From assembly GCF_002979475.1 (NCBI RefSeq), contig NZ_PCOY01000020.1:1-64000 (forward strand): DNA of 64,000 nt. Direction: 5' to 3'. The translations under genes and the position numbers were made by a program. The notes beneath the pieces were generated by a model. That model did not search any database and was not told the DNA's origin. It worked only from the letters and a program-made list of their open reading frames with translations. Numbering within the stretch: the stretch's first letter is position 1; every line of letters starts with the position of its first letter. This DNA comes from Microbacterium sp. MYb62 (GTDB lineage: Bacteria; Actinomycetota; Actinomycetes; Actinomycetales; Microbacteriaceae). Below, in pieces: positions 24,346-33,440 of this stretch.

Positions 24346-26613
24346 TCAGACCGTCACTCCGGGCTCGGCGGCCCGGGGCGCATACAGCGAACGCGGGAGC
24401 AGGGCCGCTCGCATCCTGGTCGGCCGATCGACGCTGTCGCGCAGCTGCGTGAGGACGGTGCGCAACGGCTCGGCGAGATCGGACGCGACCTCGCCCGATC
24501 GTGCATAGTTCGCCTGTTCGACGGCATCCGTCAGACGGCGCAGCGCCGCCGGATCCACGTTGTTCTCCCGCACCAGTCCCGACGCGCGCACACGGGGTGT
24601 GTCGGCATCGGTCACCGGCAACTGCAGATCGATGAGGGTGTCGCGGAGCTCGGCCCATGCGGCCGCCGGGTCCCCGCGCCGAGCTCGGCCCAGGCGGGTG
24701 CGGCGTTCGGCGAATCGGATGAGCGCGGGAAGCAGCAGCAGGAGCACGGCGCCGAGAGCAGTGAAGACGACGGGCGTGGGATCGAGGCGGCGCAGATCGT
24801 CCGCACCGGTCGGGCTGTTCGCGGCATCGCCGCGATCGACCTCGGGGCCGGACGTCTCCTCCGCCCGAGGGGCCGTCGTCGGGGCGGGCGTCGACGGGCT
24901 TCCCGGACCGCCGCTCTGCGTGACGCCGGCACGGAAGGCGGTGGGCACTCCCAGCGAGGCCGTGGGCTCGAACGGAACCCAGCCCACGCCGGGGAACAGC
25001 ACCTCGGGCCACGAATGCAGCTGATCGCTGGTCACGGAGAAGACCGATTCGGTGCCACGCTTCTCGTCGGACAGCGAGCCGGGAAGGTAGCCGACGACGA
25101 TGCGAACCTGCATGCCCAGGCTCTCGGCCATCAGCGCGAAGGCTCCGGCGAAGTGCACGCAGTATCCGGAGCGCGTCTCGAGGAACTGGGCCACGGCTTC
25201 GGCGCCGGTGCCGTCGAAGCCCTCTTCCACCGGGGTCTCCAACGAATACGCGAACTGCGCACGGAACCAGTTCTGCAGCGTCACGAGCCGGTCGTAGTCG
25301 GTGGTCTCGTCCGCGGTGACCTCGGCCGCGAGGTCGGCGATGATGGCGGGCAGCTCCACGGGCTCGGCATCGGGATCGACGGTCGGTTCCGCGGCATCGA
25401 TGGCACGGATCTGCTCGAGCGTGGGGATGAGTCGCGTGGAGCTGACGGTGTAGTCGTTGCCGACCGCGTCGGCACTGCGGGAGAAGAGCGTGCGGTTGTC
25501 GGGAGAGACCCGCCACGATGCGCTCAGCCCCTGCACCGCCGTGGCGGGATAGGGGACCGGAAGCCATGAGCTCGACATCCGCAGGATGCGGATCGACGTG
25601 TTCTGCTCCTCCGTCGCGATGCCCTCGCCCCATTCCGGGGCGCCGAATCCGTCTTCCTGGGACTGCAGCTCACCGTCATCGGGCTGCCAGACACGGCCGT
25701 CGAAACGGCTGAGGGTGGTCAGACGCAGGTAGGGGGCGGTCTCCCCCTTCGCCGCGACCGTCAGAACCTCGACGGGGTTGGGCTGTCGCAGATCGTCGCC
25801 GAGTCGGAGTGACGCGTCGACCGTGACGCCGACTCCGGTGCCGGCGAGGTTGGTGGCGACGGGCAGGGCGGGGGCGATCGCCACCGTCGTGACCAGCGCC
25901 GCAGCTCCGACGGCGACGGCCAGCGAGGTCGAGGACCGGCGCGGAGACTCCGGATGCTGGAGTGCCGTGTACCGGAAGAGAACGAGGGCGAAGACTCCGA
26001 AGAGCACGAACCAGACGACGTTGGTATCACCCAGGGTGACGATCATCGGGACGGCTCCGACGACTCCGGTCACCACGATCGCGAGCACTGCCGATCGGTG
26101 CGCCACGAGGTGATCGAGGACGATCGCGACGACGGCGAAGCCGGCACCCATCGCGGCAGTCAGCCCGGGGGAGGCGTCGAGCGGCGCGGAGCCGAACACG
26201 ATCGCCTCGACGGCGGCAGCGCCGAGCGCGCCGAACAGGGTCAGCGACGACGACGTCGGGATGATCCCGAAGAGAGCGGTGTCGCCGGCCACCAACAGCG
26301 TGAGGACGGCGATCGCCACGACGAGCTGCACGAGGAGGGCGGTGGCGTCCCGGAACCACCCGGCTCGCCGGCGAAGCAGATGACGCACGATCATCCCGGT
26401 GCCCACGACGGCGACGACGAGGGTGAGGACGGTGAGGGACCAGGCACCCGGAGCGAGGACCGACGTGAACGGCCACATCGCGACGAGGGCGGCCGTCGCG
26501 GCCAGTGCGCCCGGCGCGAGCACGCCGGTCCTCTCCTCGCGGTCGCGGTGCCAGCGCGGGGGTTTCCGTGCGGGGACGGCCGACGTCGCCGGCGCGTGCT
26601 CAGCGCGGAACAT
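24346..26613 (-). CDS. TgpA-like transglutaminase-family membrane protein (DUF3488/DUF4129)
   Basis: 755 residues from ATG 26613, overlapping the DUF58 gene by 14 bp; upstream in-frame codons lie inside that gene. Six to eight N-terminal membrane helices (to about residue 250). A large extracytoplasmic transglutaminase-like domain follows, with catalytic Cys485 in GYCVHFAG, then His and Asp/Glu in QLHSWPEV and VPFEPT. A further membrane helix (about 650) and a cytoplasmic DUF4129 tail follow. Third gene of a conserved actinobacterial MoxR-DUF58-transglutaminase operon of unknown process. Confidence 0.88.
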   Translation of the reverse strand: MFRAEHAPATSAVPARKPPRWHRDREERTGVLAPGALAATAALVAMWPFTSVLAPGAWSLTVLTLVVAVVGTGMIVRHLLRRRAGWFRDATALLVQLVVAIAVLTLLVAGDTALFGIIPTSSSLTLFGALGAAAVEAIVFGSAPLDASPGLTAAMGAGFAVVAIVLDHLVAHRSAVLAIVVTGVVGAVPMIVTLGDTNVVWFVLFGVFALVLFRYTALQHPESPRRSSTSLAVAVGAAALVTTVAIAPALPVATNLAGTGVGVTVDASLRLGDDLRQPNPVEVLTVAAKGETAPYLRLTTLSRFDGRVWQPDDGELQSQEDGFGAPEWGEGIATEEQNTSIRILRMSSSWLPVPYPATAVQGLSASWRVSPDNRTLFSRSADAVGNDYTVSSTRLIPTLEQIRAIDAAEPTVDPDAEPVELPAIIADLAAEVTADETTDYDRLVTLQNWFRAQFAYSLETPVEEGFDGTGAEAVAQFLETRSGYCVHFAGAFALMAESLGMQVRIVVGYLPGSLSDEKRGTESVFSVTSDQLHSWPEVLFPGVGWVPFEPTASLGVPTAFRAGVTQSGGPGSPSTPAPTTAPRAEETSGPEVDRGDAANSPTGADDLRRLDPTPVVFTALGAVLLLLLPALIRFAERRTRLGRARRGDPAAAWAELRDTLIDLQLPVTDADTPRVRASGLVRENNVDPAALRRLTDAVEQANYARSGEVASDLAEPLRTVLTQLRDSVDRPTRMRAALLPRSLYAPRAAEPGVTV

Positions 26614-27790
26614 CGCCGACCCCGATCCGCGCCGAGACGGCATCCTCCCAGGCCTCGGCGATATCGGGGCCGAGCGCCACCACCGTCCATCCGTGCGGGA
26701 TGGACGCCTCAGCGGCACCGGGGAGCAGGTCGGTGCCGAACAGCATCGGGGCCGCCGCCCCTGCCGGACGCAGCAGCGCGGCATCCTCTTCATCCAGGCG
26801 CCCGGTGATGTACACCAGCGGACCGGGAGGCGTCCCGCCGATGAGCGCTGTCAGATCCCGGCTCTCCCCTCGGGGCGTGACCATCGCGAGTGCCACCAGC
26901 AGGCCGTCGCGGTCGTCCTCATGGCCACGAAGGGCACCGAGCAGGGTGCCGGCGCTGTCGAGGACATCGACGCTGTACCCCTCCGAAGCGAGATGGACGG
27001 CCGAGGAGGCGCAGAGCGACACGGCGGCTTCGAACGCGGGATCGGCCTCGGCTCCGGGGGCATCCCAGCGGCGGCTGCTGCGGTCGAGCACGACCACCGC
27101 GTCGGGACTCGATTCCTCCTCTTCCTGCCGCACCATGAGCTGGCCGCGGTGGGCGGTCGCCCGCCAGTGGATACGGCGCATCGAGTCACCGGGGATGTAC
27201 CCCCGCGGCGAGAGGTTGTCGCTGCCCTGCCCGAGGCGGGTCGACGAGGTGTGCGCCGTCCCGCCCGCCGCTCCGACCCGCACCGCCAGCGGGGCGAGAG
27301 CGAACACCTCGGGGACGACGGTGACGCTCCGGGTGTCTCCGAACGCCTGCTCGCGCTGCGCGAGGCCGAACGGGTCGACGGTGCGCAGCATCAACGGTCC
27401 CAGCGGCCACACGCCGCGTCGGACACCGGTGATCAGATAGCTGAGCTGGCCCGTCTCCGGCGGATACTCGCCGCCCGAGTCTCCGGACACCGCATCGGGC
27501 AGCACGTCGTGCCACAGTCCCCGCGGCACGCGCAGGGCCCGCAGGGAGAATCGCACGGTCACGCGTGACGTCTCCGACACCGTGAGCAGATCGGTGGAGA
27601 TCTGCCGCGTCACCGTCCCCGAGCGGCGCGGAAGCCGCACGGCGAGGAGCGAGAAGAGAGTGAGCGCGGCCAGCAGGACCGCCATGTAGAGCAGGACGCG
27701 GGCACCGAGGACGTTCGCGGCGATCATGCAGCCGAGTGCGGCGATGAGCGCACCGGTACCGCGGCGGGTGAGGGATCGGCGTCGACGCAT
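26600..27790 (-). CDS. DUF58 domain-containing protein
   Basis: 396 residues. Two N-terminal membrane helices (about residues 13-50), then the DUF58 core with the diagnostic RRIHWRATAHRGQLMVR motif, followed by a von Willebrand-like fold. DUF58 proteins partner with MoxR ATPases. It lies 11 bp after the MoxR gene and overlaps the transglutaminase gene, so the three are one operon. Confidence 0.9.
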   Translation of the reverse strand: MRRRRSLTRRGTGALIAALGCMIAANVLGARVLLYMAVLLAALTLFSLLAVRLPRRSGTVTRQISTDLLTVSETSRVTVRFSLRALRVPRGLWHDVLPDAVSGDSGGEYPPETGQLSYLITGVRRGVWPLGPLMLRTVDPFGLAQREQAFGDTRSVTVVPEVFALAPLAVRVGAAGGTAHTSSTRLGQGSDNLSPRGYIPGDSMRRIHWRATAHRGQLMVRQEEEESSPDAVVVLDRSSRRWDAPGAEADPAFEAAVSLCASSAVHLASEGYSVDVLDSAGTLLGALRGHEDDRDGLLVALAMVTPRGESRDLTALIGGTPPGPLVYITGRLDEEDAALLRPAGAAAPMLFGTDLLPGAAEASIPHGWTVVALGPDIAEAWEDAVSARIGVGDVPR

Positions 27791-27801
27791 CAGCGACCAG
27801 C

Positions 27802-28791
27802 TCAGGTTCGGGTCGCGACGGGCACACGCACCCGTTCGACGATCTGGGTGAGCGCGGCCTCGACCGGTTGCGCTCCAGCGCGGTGGGCTCCCCGGGCGGG
27901 CAGCAGCCGGTGCGCGAGGACGGGGATGAGCAGGGCGGTGATGTCATCGGGGATCACATAGTCGCGTCCGTCGAGCGCGGCCCACACCTTCGCCGCCCTG
28001 ACCAGCTGCAGTGTGGCACGGGGGCTCGCGCCGAGATGGAGGTTCGGGTCGGAGCGGGTCGCCTGCGCGAGGGCGACGGCGTACTCCTCCAGGGCCGGTG
28101 CCACGTGCACCGAACGCGCCCACGCGATGAGCTGGGCGATGGATGCCGCGTCGGCGACGGGGGACACCGCGGCGAGCGGGCTCACGATGTCGCGTTGACG
28201 GAGCATGAGCGCTTCGGCGGCGGCGTCCGGGTACCCCATCGAGATGCGCATCATGAAACGGTCGCGTTGTGCTTCGGGAAGGGCGTACGTCCCCTCCATC
28301 TCCAAGGGGTTCTGGGTCGCGACGACCAGGAACGGCTCCGGCAGCAGGTGGGTGGCGCCGTCGACCGTGACCTGCCCCTCCTCCATGGCCTCGAGCAGCG
28401 CGGACTGGGTCTTGGGGGAGGAGCGGTTGATCTCGTCGGCGATCACGATGTGCGCGAAGACCGCTCCGCGCTTGAACTCGAACTCCCGGTCGACGGGGTT
28501 GTACACCGAGACCCCCGTGACGTCGCCGGGGAGCAGATCCGGAGTGAACTGGATGCGGCGCACCGTCGCATCCACGCTCGCGGCGAGGGCCCTGGCGAGC
28601 ATCGTCTTGCCGACACCGGGAACATCCTCGATGAGCAGGTGGCCCTCGGCCAGCAGGCACACGAGGGCGCTGCGCACGGCGTCCGGCTTGCCGTCGATGA
28701 CCTGGCCGATCGACCCGAGGATCGCGGAGGTCTGGGCGGCGAACCGTTCGGCATCGATCATCACCGGGGTCAGGGGGGAGTTCTCTGACAT
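27802..28791 (-). CDS. MoxR-family AAA+ ATPase
   Basis: 329 residues. Walker A EDVPGVGKTML (residues 55-65), Walker B VIADEINR, sensor motif VVATQNPLEMEGTYALPEAQRDRFMM, all hallmarks of MoxR. It probably acts as a chaperone-like ATPase on the DUF58 or transglutaminase partner. First gene of the operon; a TACGAT-like -10 on the minus strand lies around 28832. Confidence 0.92.
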   Translation of the reverse strand: MSENSPLTPVMIDAERFAAQTSAILGSIGQVIDGKPDAVRSALVCLLAEGHLLIEDVPGVGKTMLARALAASVDATVRRIQFTPDLLPGDVTGVSVYNPVDREFEFKRGAVFAHIVIADEINRSSPKTQSALLEAMEEGQVTVDGATHLLPEPFLVVATQNPLEMEGTYALPEAQRDRFMMRISMGYPDAAAEALMLRQRDIVSPLAAVSPVADAASIAQLIAWARSVHVAPALEEYAVALAQATRSDPNLHLGASPRATLQLVRAAKVWAALDGRDYVIPDDITALLIPVLAHRLLPARGAHRAGAQPVEAALTQIVERVRVPVATRT

Positions 28792-28895
28792 GCGTTCCCT
28801 CTCGAGTCGGCGCTGCGGTGCGCGTTACTTGATCGTAACCCTGCGAAGGGGGCGCCGCTCTGGCAGATTCCCCTGAGGCTGCGGGGTGCGGACGC

Positions 28896-31842
28896 TCAGC
28901 CCCAGACCCTCCGTCGTGGCTCCGAGTGCTCCAGCAGACTCGGCGTGCTCCGGGCGATCCGGAGCAGGGCGAGGCCCTTGGTTCCCTGGAGCTCGTGCAG
29001 CTCGCAGTGGCCGACCGCCTCCCGCCATCGCGCGGCGAATCCCTCGGCATCGGCCCGGCGGCGGGAGAGAGCCCTCGGGACCGGAAGCAGTCGACGGCCG
29101 GGGACCGCCCGATCGACGAGTGAGCGGATGCGGTCGCGCACGGGGCCCGAACCGTCGAACACCCCCTGGTCGACGCGGAGCAGGAACCGGGGGCTCTCCG
29201 CGGAGGAGAAGAGCTCTTTCACGGCGTCCGCGATCAGACGCCGCTCGGGGGCTGTGCCCGCCACCTCGATCCAGAACTCCTCGTCCCCGTGACTGCGCAC
29301 CTGGATGGCGGCGGAGTCGAGCGCGCGGATGCGTCCGGCGTCGTGCAGGCCCCGGGCGACGGCGACCGCGGCGCCCTCATACAGGGACGCGGGGTCACGG
29401 AGTCTGCGCAGAGCCCGCAGCACGCTCGAGCCGTACAGGACCGCTGTCGAGAGCGTGGCACCCAGCGCGGCGACCCCGATCCCGGCACCGACCGGAAGGG
29501 ACAAGGCACCGACGGCGCCCAGCGCCACCATCCCCGCGGCGATACCGGCGGCGCTGAACCCGAAGGTCATGGGCACGGCAGCGCCGAGGACGGGTCCGGT
29601 CCGCAGCATCCGCGCCTCGGGGGCGGTGCGGATCGACACCACTTCGCGCTCCTGCGACCCCCACGGCTCACCGATACGCCAGTCGATCCTGGTCTGCGCC
29701 CTGGTGCGTGCATGGAGGAGTGTCTCGTCGTTGATCCGGGCGACCGTGGCGCCGTCGACCTTGTCGAGGACGGACTCGAGCGCGGTGAGTGCGGCGGAGG
29801 GCAGCGCATGCTCGAGTCCGGAGACGACCCGGGTGTCGTCATCGGCGCTGAGACCCCAGAGATGTCCGTGTCGGCGCCGCAGGCGCTTCGTCTCGACGTC
29901 GCTGTCGAGTTCGACGCCGGAGGGGATGAGGCAGGCGACCGACCAGTTGTGGGCGACCTTGCCGGGCCACGCCGGATCGAGGCGCAGCGTGCGTCCGCGC
30001 AGCTGCTGGGTGCCCGTGCTGGTCGCGACCGCCGTGAGGTCGATGAGGGTGTTCACCGAGGGGCAGTCCCACCCCTCGCCGAGCAGGCCTCTGGTGCCCA
30101 CGAGCGCACGCACGACGCCCAGCCGGATCAGCTCGGAGACGGCCGCGACCAGCCCGCTGCGACCCGCTTCGGCCACCTGGAGGTCGCGGGTGGCGCCCGG
30201 AGCCTCGACGACCGTGACGTCTGTCGCGAGCAGGGACTGGAGGCGTGCGGCGAGGGCGGGGGCATCCTCGGCGCGCACCCGCAGGTGCCGAGCGGTGAGG
30301 AGGATCGGATGCAGCTCCCGGGTGACCTCGTCGGCGGCGAGGAGTTCGAAGACACGCAGGGCGCCGGCGGGCTCGCCTGCCAGGCCGCGGTGGTTGCCGT
30401 GCTCGATGAAGTCGGTGACGATCACGGCTCGCACCTGCGCGGCGGCGTCGCCTTCCAGCTCACGGTGCAGGATGGCGATCGCCGCCCGATCCTTCGATGC
30501 CGAGTACGTCAGGGTGGTCTCGACCGGGTTGCGCCCGCGCCGCAGGCCACGGTCGGTGAGGTGGTACCCGAAGTCCGCGAGCGCTCGCCGCACGTACTCC
30601 CACTGTCCCCGAGCGGCGGGGTCCGTGAACAGGCGTGTCTGCGCGAAGCGGGTGAGGACGGTGAGCAGGTCGTCGGTCGTGCAGCGCCCGAACAGCGTCG
30701 ACGGCAGCAGGGAGGCGAGCGGATGCGCGGGCGCGACGGCCGTGAGCACCACACCGGCGGAGCGGGTCAGCGCGAAGTCGACGGACAGCGCACGTTCGAG
30801 TCGCGCCCGTCGCGCGAATTCCGGGTCGGGCTCCGGGTCGGGCTCCGGGCTGCGGGGAGGCGCGTCGGCCGCCGTCTCCTCGGGCTGCAGCTGCTCCTCC
30901 AGATACCTGAGGCCATCCGGCGAGGACAGCACCCGCAGCACGAGATCCTCCAACAGCGACTCGTGTCGCCGGATGAACGCCGCTTCCGCGGGATCGGGCT
31001 CCGAGAACCAGACCTGGTCGCGGTAGGGCGCGAGATGCCCCTCCTTCACGACCGCGGGCGCGGGCACCTCGTAGTCCACGTCGCCGAGCAGCTGCGAGTA
31101 GTTCTCGAACTCGGTCTCGTCTTCCGGAGGGCAGCGTCGCCGTGAGTCCGATCACGATCGGCGACTCTCCCGTGGCCCGGATGCGAGCCGACAGATACGC
31201 CACCACCAGGGCCCAGTGATCGAGCAGGTGGTGGCATTCGTCGAGGACGATCGTGCGGACCCCGGCGTCGACGATCGCATCGATGAGCGCGATCGCGTTC
31301 GGATGCAGGACCCCGGCGAGCTCCTCCGGGCGCTGCTGCGCGAACCGGCGGCGCACACGGCGCACGCGACGTCGGATCCCGGCCCGATACCGGCCGGGAT
31401 TGTCGACCTCGAGCACGGCGAGCCAGGTCGCGGCATCCGCTTCCGAGCGCCCGGTTTCGGTGAGCTCCGCGACCCATCGGCGCCGGGCCAGCTCCTCGAA
31501 GGGCGCGCCGTCGCCGGTCACGCTGAGGAGCTGATAGGTGAGCACGGTGAGGTCTCCGAGGGCGTGCGGGTCCTCCGAGACCGCTGCCCCGTCGGGAGCC
31601 AGGCCCTCGGCAGCGCGCAGCCATTGCTGCCGGATGGTGACCGTCGGCGCCAGCACCAGGGTGCGATGGCCTTCGCGTGCGGCGAGCAGCAGCCCGAGCA
31701 GCGTCTTCCCGGAGCCTGGTGGCGCGACGATGTGCATCTTCTCGTCGGCGCCGGCACCGATGCGCTCCAGCACCTCGGCCTGATACGTGCGCAGGGTGCC
31801 TCGGAACCGCCACGACGAGAGCGGAAGGGTGGGGGCATCCAT
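28896..31842 (-). pseudogene. DEAD/DEAH-type helicase, interrupted by a single-base frameshift
   Basis: Read from ATG 31842, the first frame encodes Walker A PPGSGKTLLG, motif II DECHH and motif III GLTATLP, then goes out of frame. The rest, with EFENYSQLLGDVDYE onward and the helicase C-terminal motifs (LLGEGWDCPS, TQQLRGRTLR), continues in another frame to 28896. Removing one base from the GGG run at 31129-31131 (CCC on the coding strand) restores LPPEDETEFENY and one 981-residue superfamily 2 helicase. Beyond the helicase core lie two hydrophobic segments (about 29450-29580) and an unrecognised C-terminus. The cause is a recent mutation or a sequencing error; I see no slippery site for programmed shifting. 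Confidence 0.85.
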
Positions 31843-31877
31843 GACCTGCCCAGTCTGTCAAACCGGAGGGCGGTGTC

Positions 31878-31905
31878 TTCGCACCCGTCGACGTCGGGCT
31901 AGAAT
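31878..31905 (+). promoter_or_regulatory. Promoter of SRP RNA
   Basis: -35-like TTCGCA (31878-31883), 16-bp spacer and -10 TAGAAT (31900-31905), placing the start near the RNA 5' end at 31912-31913. Confidence 0.6.
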
Positions 31906-31912
31906 GGTTGAC

Positions 31913-32000
31913 GGCTCTCCGCGTGGCGGCATCCAGGCCAATTCCCCCAGGGCGGAAACGCAGCAAGGGTAACCGGGCTCTGCTGGGTGCGCGGAGAGTC
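31913..32000 (+). ncRNA. ffs: Signal recognition particle RNA (small bacterial type)
   Basis: The ends pair as a long stem (CTCTCCGCG with CGCGGAGAG). The apical region contains the conserved GGCCAATTCCCCCAGGGCGG, GGAAACGCAGCAAGG and GGGTAACC-type elements of bacterial 4.5S/SRP RNA. It scaffolds Ffh for co-translational membrane targeting. A T-rich stretch follows as terminator. Confidence 0.92.
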
Positions 32001-32071
32001 ATTTTCTTTGCCCTCGCGGATTCCGCCCCGACGCACAGGCCCCTCGTGGCTGCACCTGCGACAATCGTCCG

Positions 32072-32683
32072 GTGACCGTCTCCCCGCCGCCGCAGGCGCA
32101 GCATCCGCTCGGCCGATTCGCCTCGCCGGTGCTGCTGCTCGTCGCGATGTGGGTCGTGCAGTTCGCCGATGCCGTCCTCCCCGGCTCCTTCACCGGTTTC
32201 GGGCTGCGGTCGTGGGACGTCTCGGGACTCGGCGGCATCGTGCTCGGTCCGCTCCTGCATGCGAACTGGCAGCACCTCATCGCGAACTCGGTGCCGTTCC
32301 TCGTGCTGGGCTGCCTCGTCGCCGTCGAGGGCACCCGAAGATTCTGGACAGTCACCGCTGTCGTCGCGATCGTCGGCGGCATCGGCACCTGGATCGTGAA
32401 CGCCCCGGGAACCCTCACCGTCGGCGCCTCCGGGCTCGTCTTCGGCTACTTCGGCTACGTCGTGATGCGGGTCTTCGCACCGGGACGCGTCGCCCACCGC
32501 ATCCTGTACGCCGTGATCGCGGTCGTCGTCATCGCGCTCTACGGGGGCTCGATGCTGGCCGGCGTCTTCGGTGCCGCCGAGGGCATCTCCTGGCAGGGAC
32601 ACCTGTTCGGCGCCATCGGCGGCGGCGCCGCCGCACTCCTCGGCCGGCGTCCTCGAGCGGATCGCGGGGCTCTGGCGCCATGA
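32072..32683 (+). CDS. Rhomboid-family intramembrane serine protease
   Basis: 203 residues from GTG 32072, 6 nt after a GACAAT box. Six membrane helices. The catalytic dyad is Ser120 in GASG and His177 in SWQGHLFG; helix 2 has the HANWQHLIAN motif. It should cleave membrane proteins within the bilayer; substrates are unknown. It overlaps the next gene by ATGA. Confidence 0.92.
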   Translation: MTVSPPPQAQHPLGRFASPVLLLVAMWVVQFADAVLPGSFTGFGLRSWDVSGLGGIVLGPLLHANWQHLIANSVPFLVLGCLVAVEGTRRFWTVTAVVAIVGGIGTWIVNAPGTLTVGASGLVFGYFGYVVMRVFAPGRVAHRILYAVIAVVVIALYGGSMLAGVFGAAEGISWQGHLFGAIGGGAAALLGRRPRADRGALAP

Positions 32684-33378
32684 GAGCCGGGCGGGCGACT
32701 TCGCGGGCGAAGCGCAAGCCGGCGACCGCGCGCCCTGCTGCGAGGCGGAAGAGCACGCGGCGACGTCGGAAGCCCGGCGCGCGACGGCAGGCAGCGATCC
32801 GGCTGCGGCGCCGGAAGATCCTGCAGCGCATCCTCCTGTCCGCCGGCGCCGTCGCGGTCGCCACCTGCCTGTTCGTGCTCATCCCGCTGGGGCTCGCCCG
32901 CGATCCGGCGCCGATCTGCATCGACGATCCCCAGACGTTCCCTCCGGCGGGGATCGAGGGATGGAGCGGCGAGCAGCTCGAGAACGCCGCGACGATCGTC
33001 CGCACCGCCGGAGCGCTCGGCTTCGCCCGTGAGGGGCAGATCCTCGGTGTGATGACGGCGATGGGGGAGAGCAGCCTCCGCAACATCGACTACGGCGACT
33101 GGGAGACGAGCGGATTCACCAACCCCGATGGGTCGCGCACGACGAGCATCGGACTGTTCCAGCAACAGGAGTGGTGGGGGAGCGTCGAGCAGCGGATGGA
33201 CCCGGCGACATCGACGACGCTGTTCTTCGAGCGGCTGGCACGCCTCCCCGACTGGCCGACGATGGAACCCTCGCACGCGATCCACCGTGTGCAGATCAAC
33301 ACCGATCGCGACTACTACTCACGGTTCCAGGCCGATGCCACGGCAGTCGTCGATGCGCTCTCCGGGCCGTGCGGATGA
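32680..33378 (+). CDS. Membrane-anchored lysozyme-like protein
   Basis: 232 residues. The first ~47 residues are extremely Arg/Lys-rich, followed by one membrane helix (about 48-70), so most of the protein faces outside. The exported part (EGQILGVMTAMGESSLRN, then TSIGLFQQQEWWG) resembles lysozyme/transglycosylase-like folds, with Glu in GESSL as candidate acid. It is translationally coupled to the rhomboid protease gene. Peptidoglycan cleavage is inferred, not certain. Confidence 0.7.
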   Translation: MRAGRATSRAKRKPATARPAARRKSTRRRRKPGARRQAAIRLRRRKILQRILLSAGAVAVATCLFVLIPLGLARDPAPICIDDPQTFPPAGIEGWSGEQLENAATIVRTAGALGFAREGQILGVMTAMGESSLRNIDYGDWETSGFTNPDGSRTTSIGLFQQQEWWGSVEQRMDPATSTTLFFERLARLPDWPTMEPSHAIHRVQINTDRDYYSRFQADATAVVDALSGPCG

Positions 33379-33440
33379 TGCTCCGCATTTGTCCGGGACA
33401 TCCTCGGTGGGTTCCCGGACGCCGCGCCTAAGCTGAAGAC

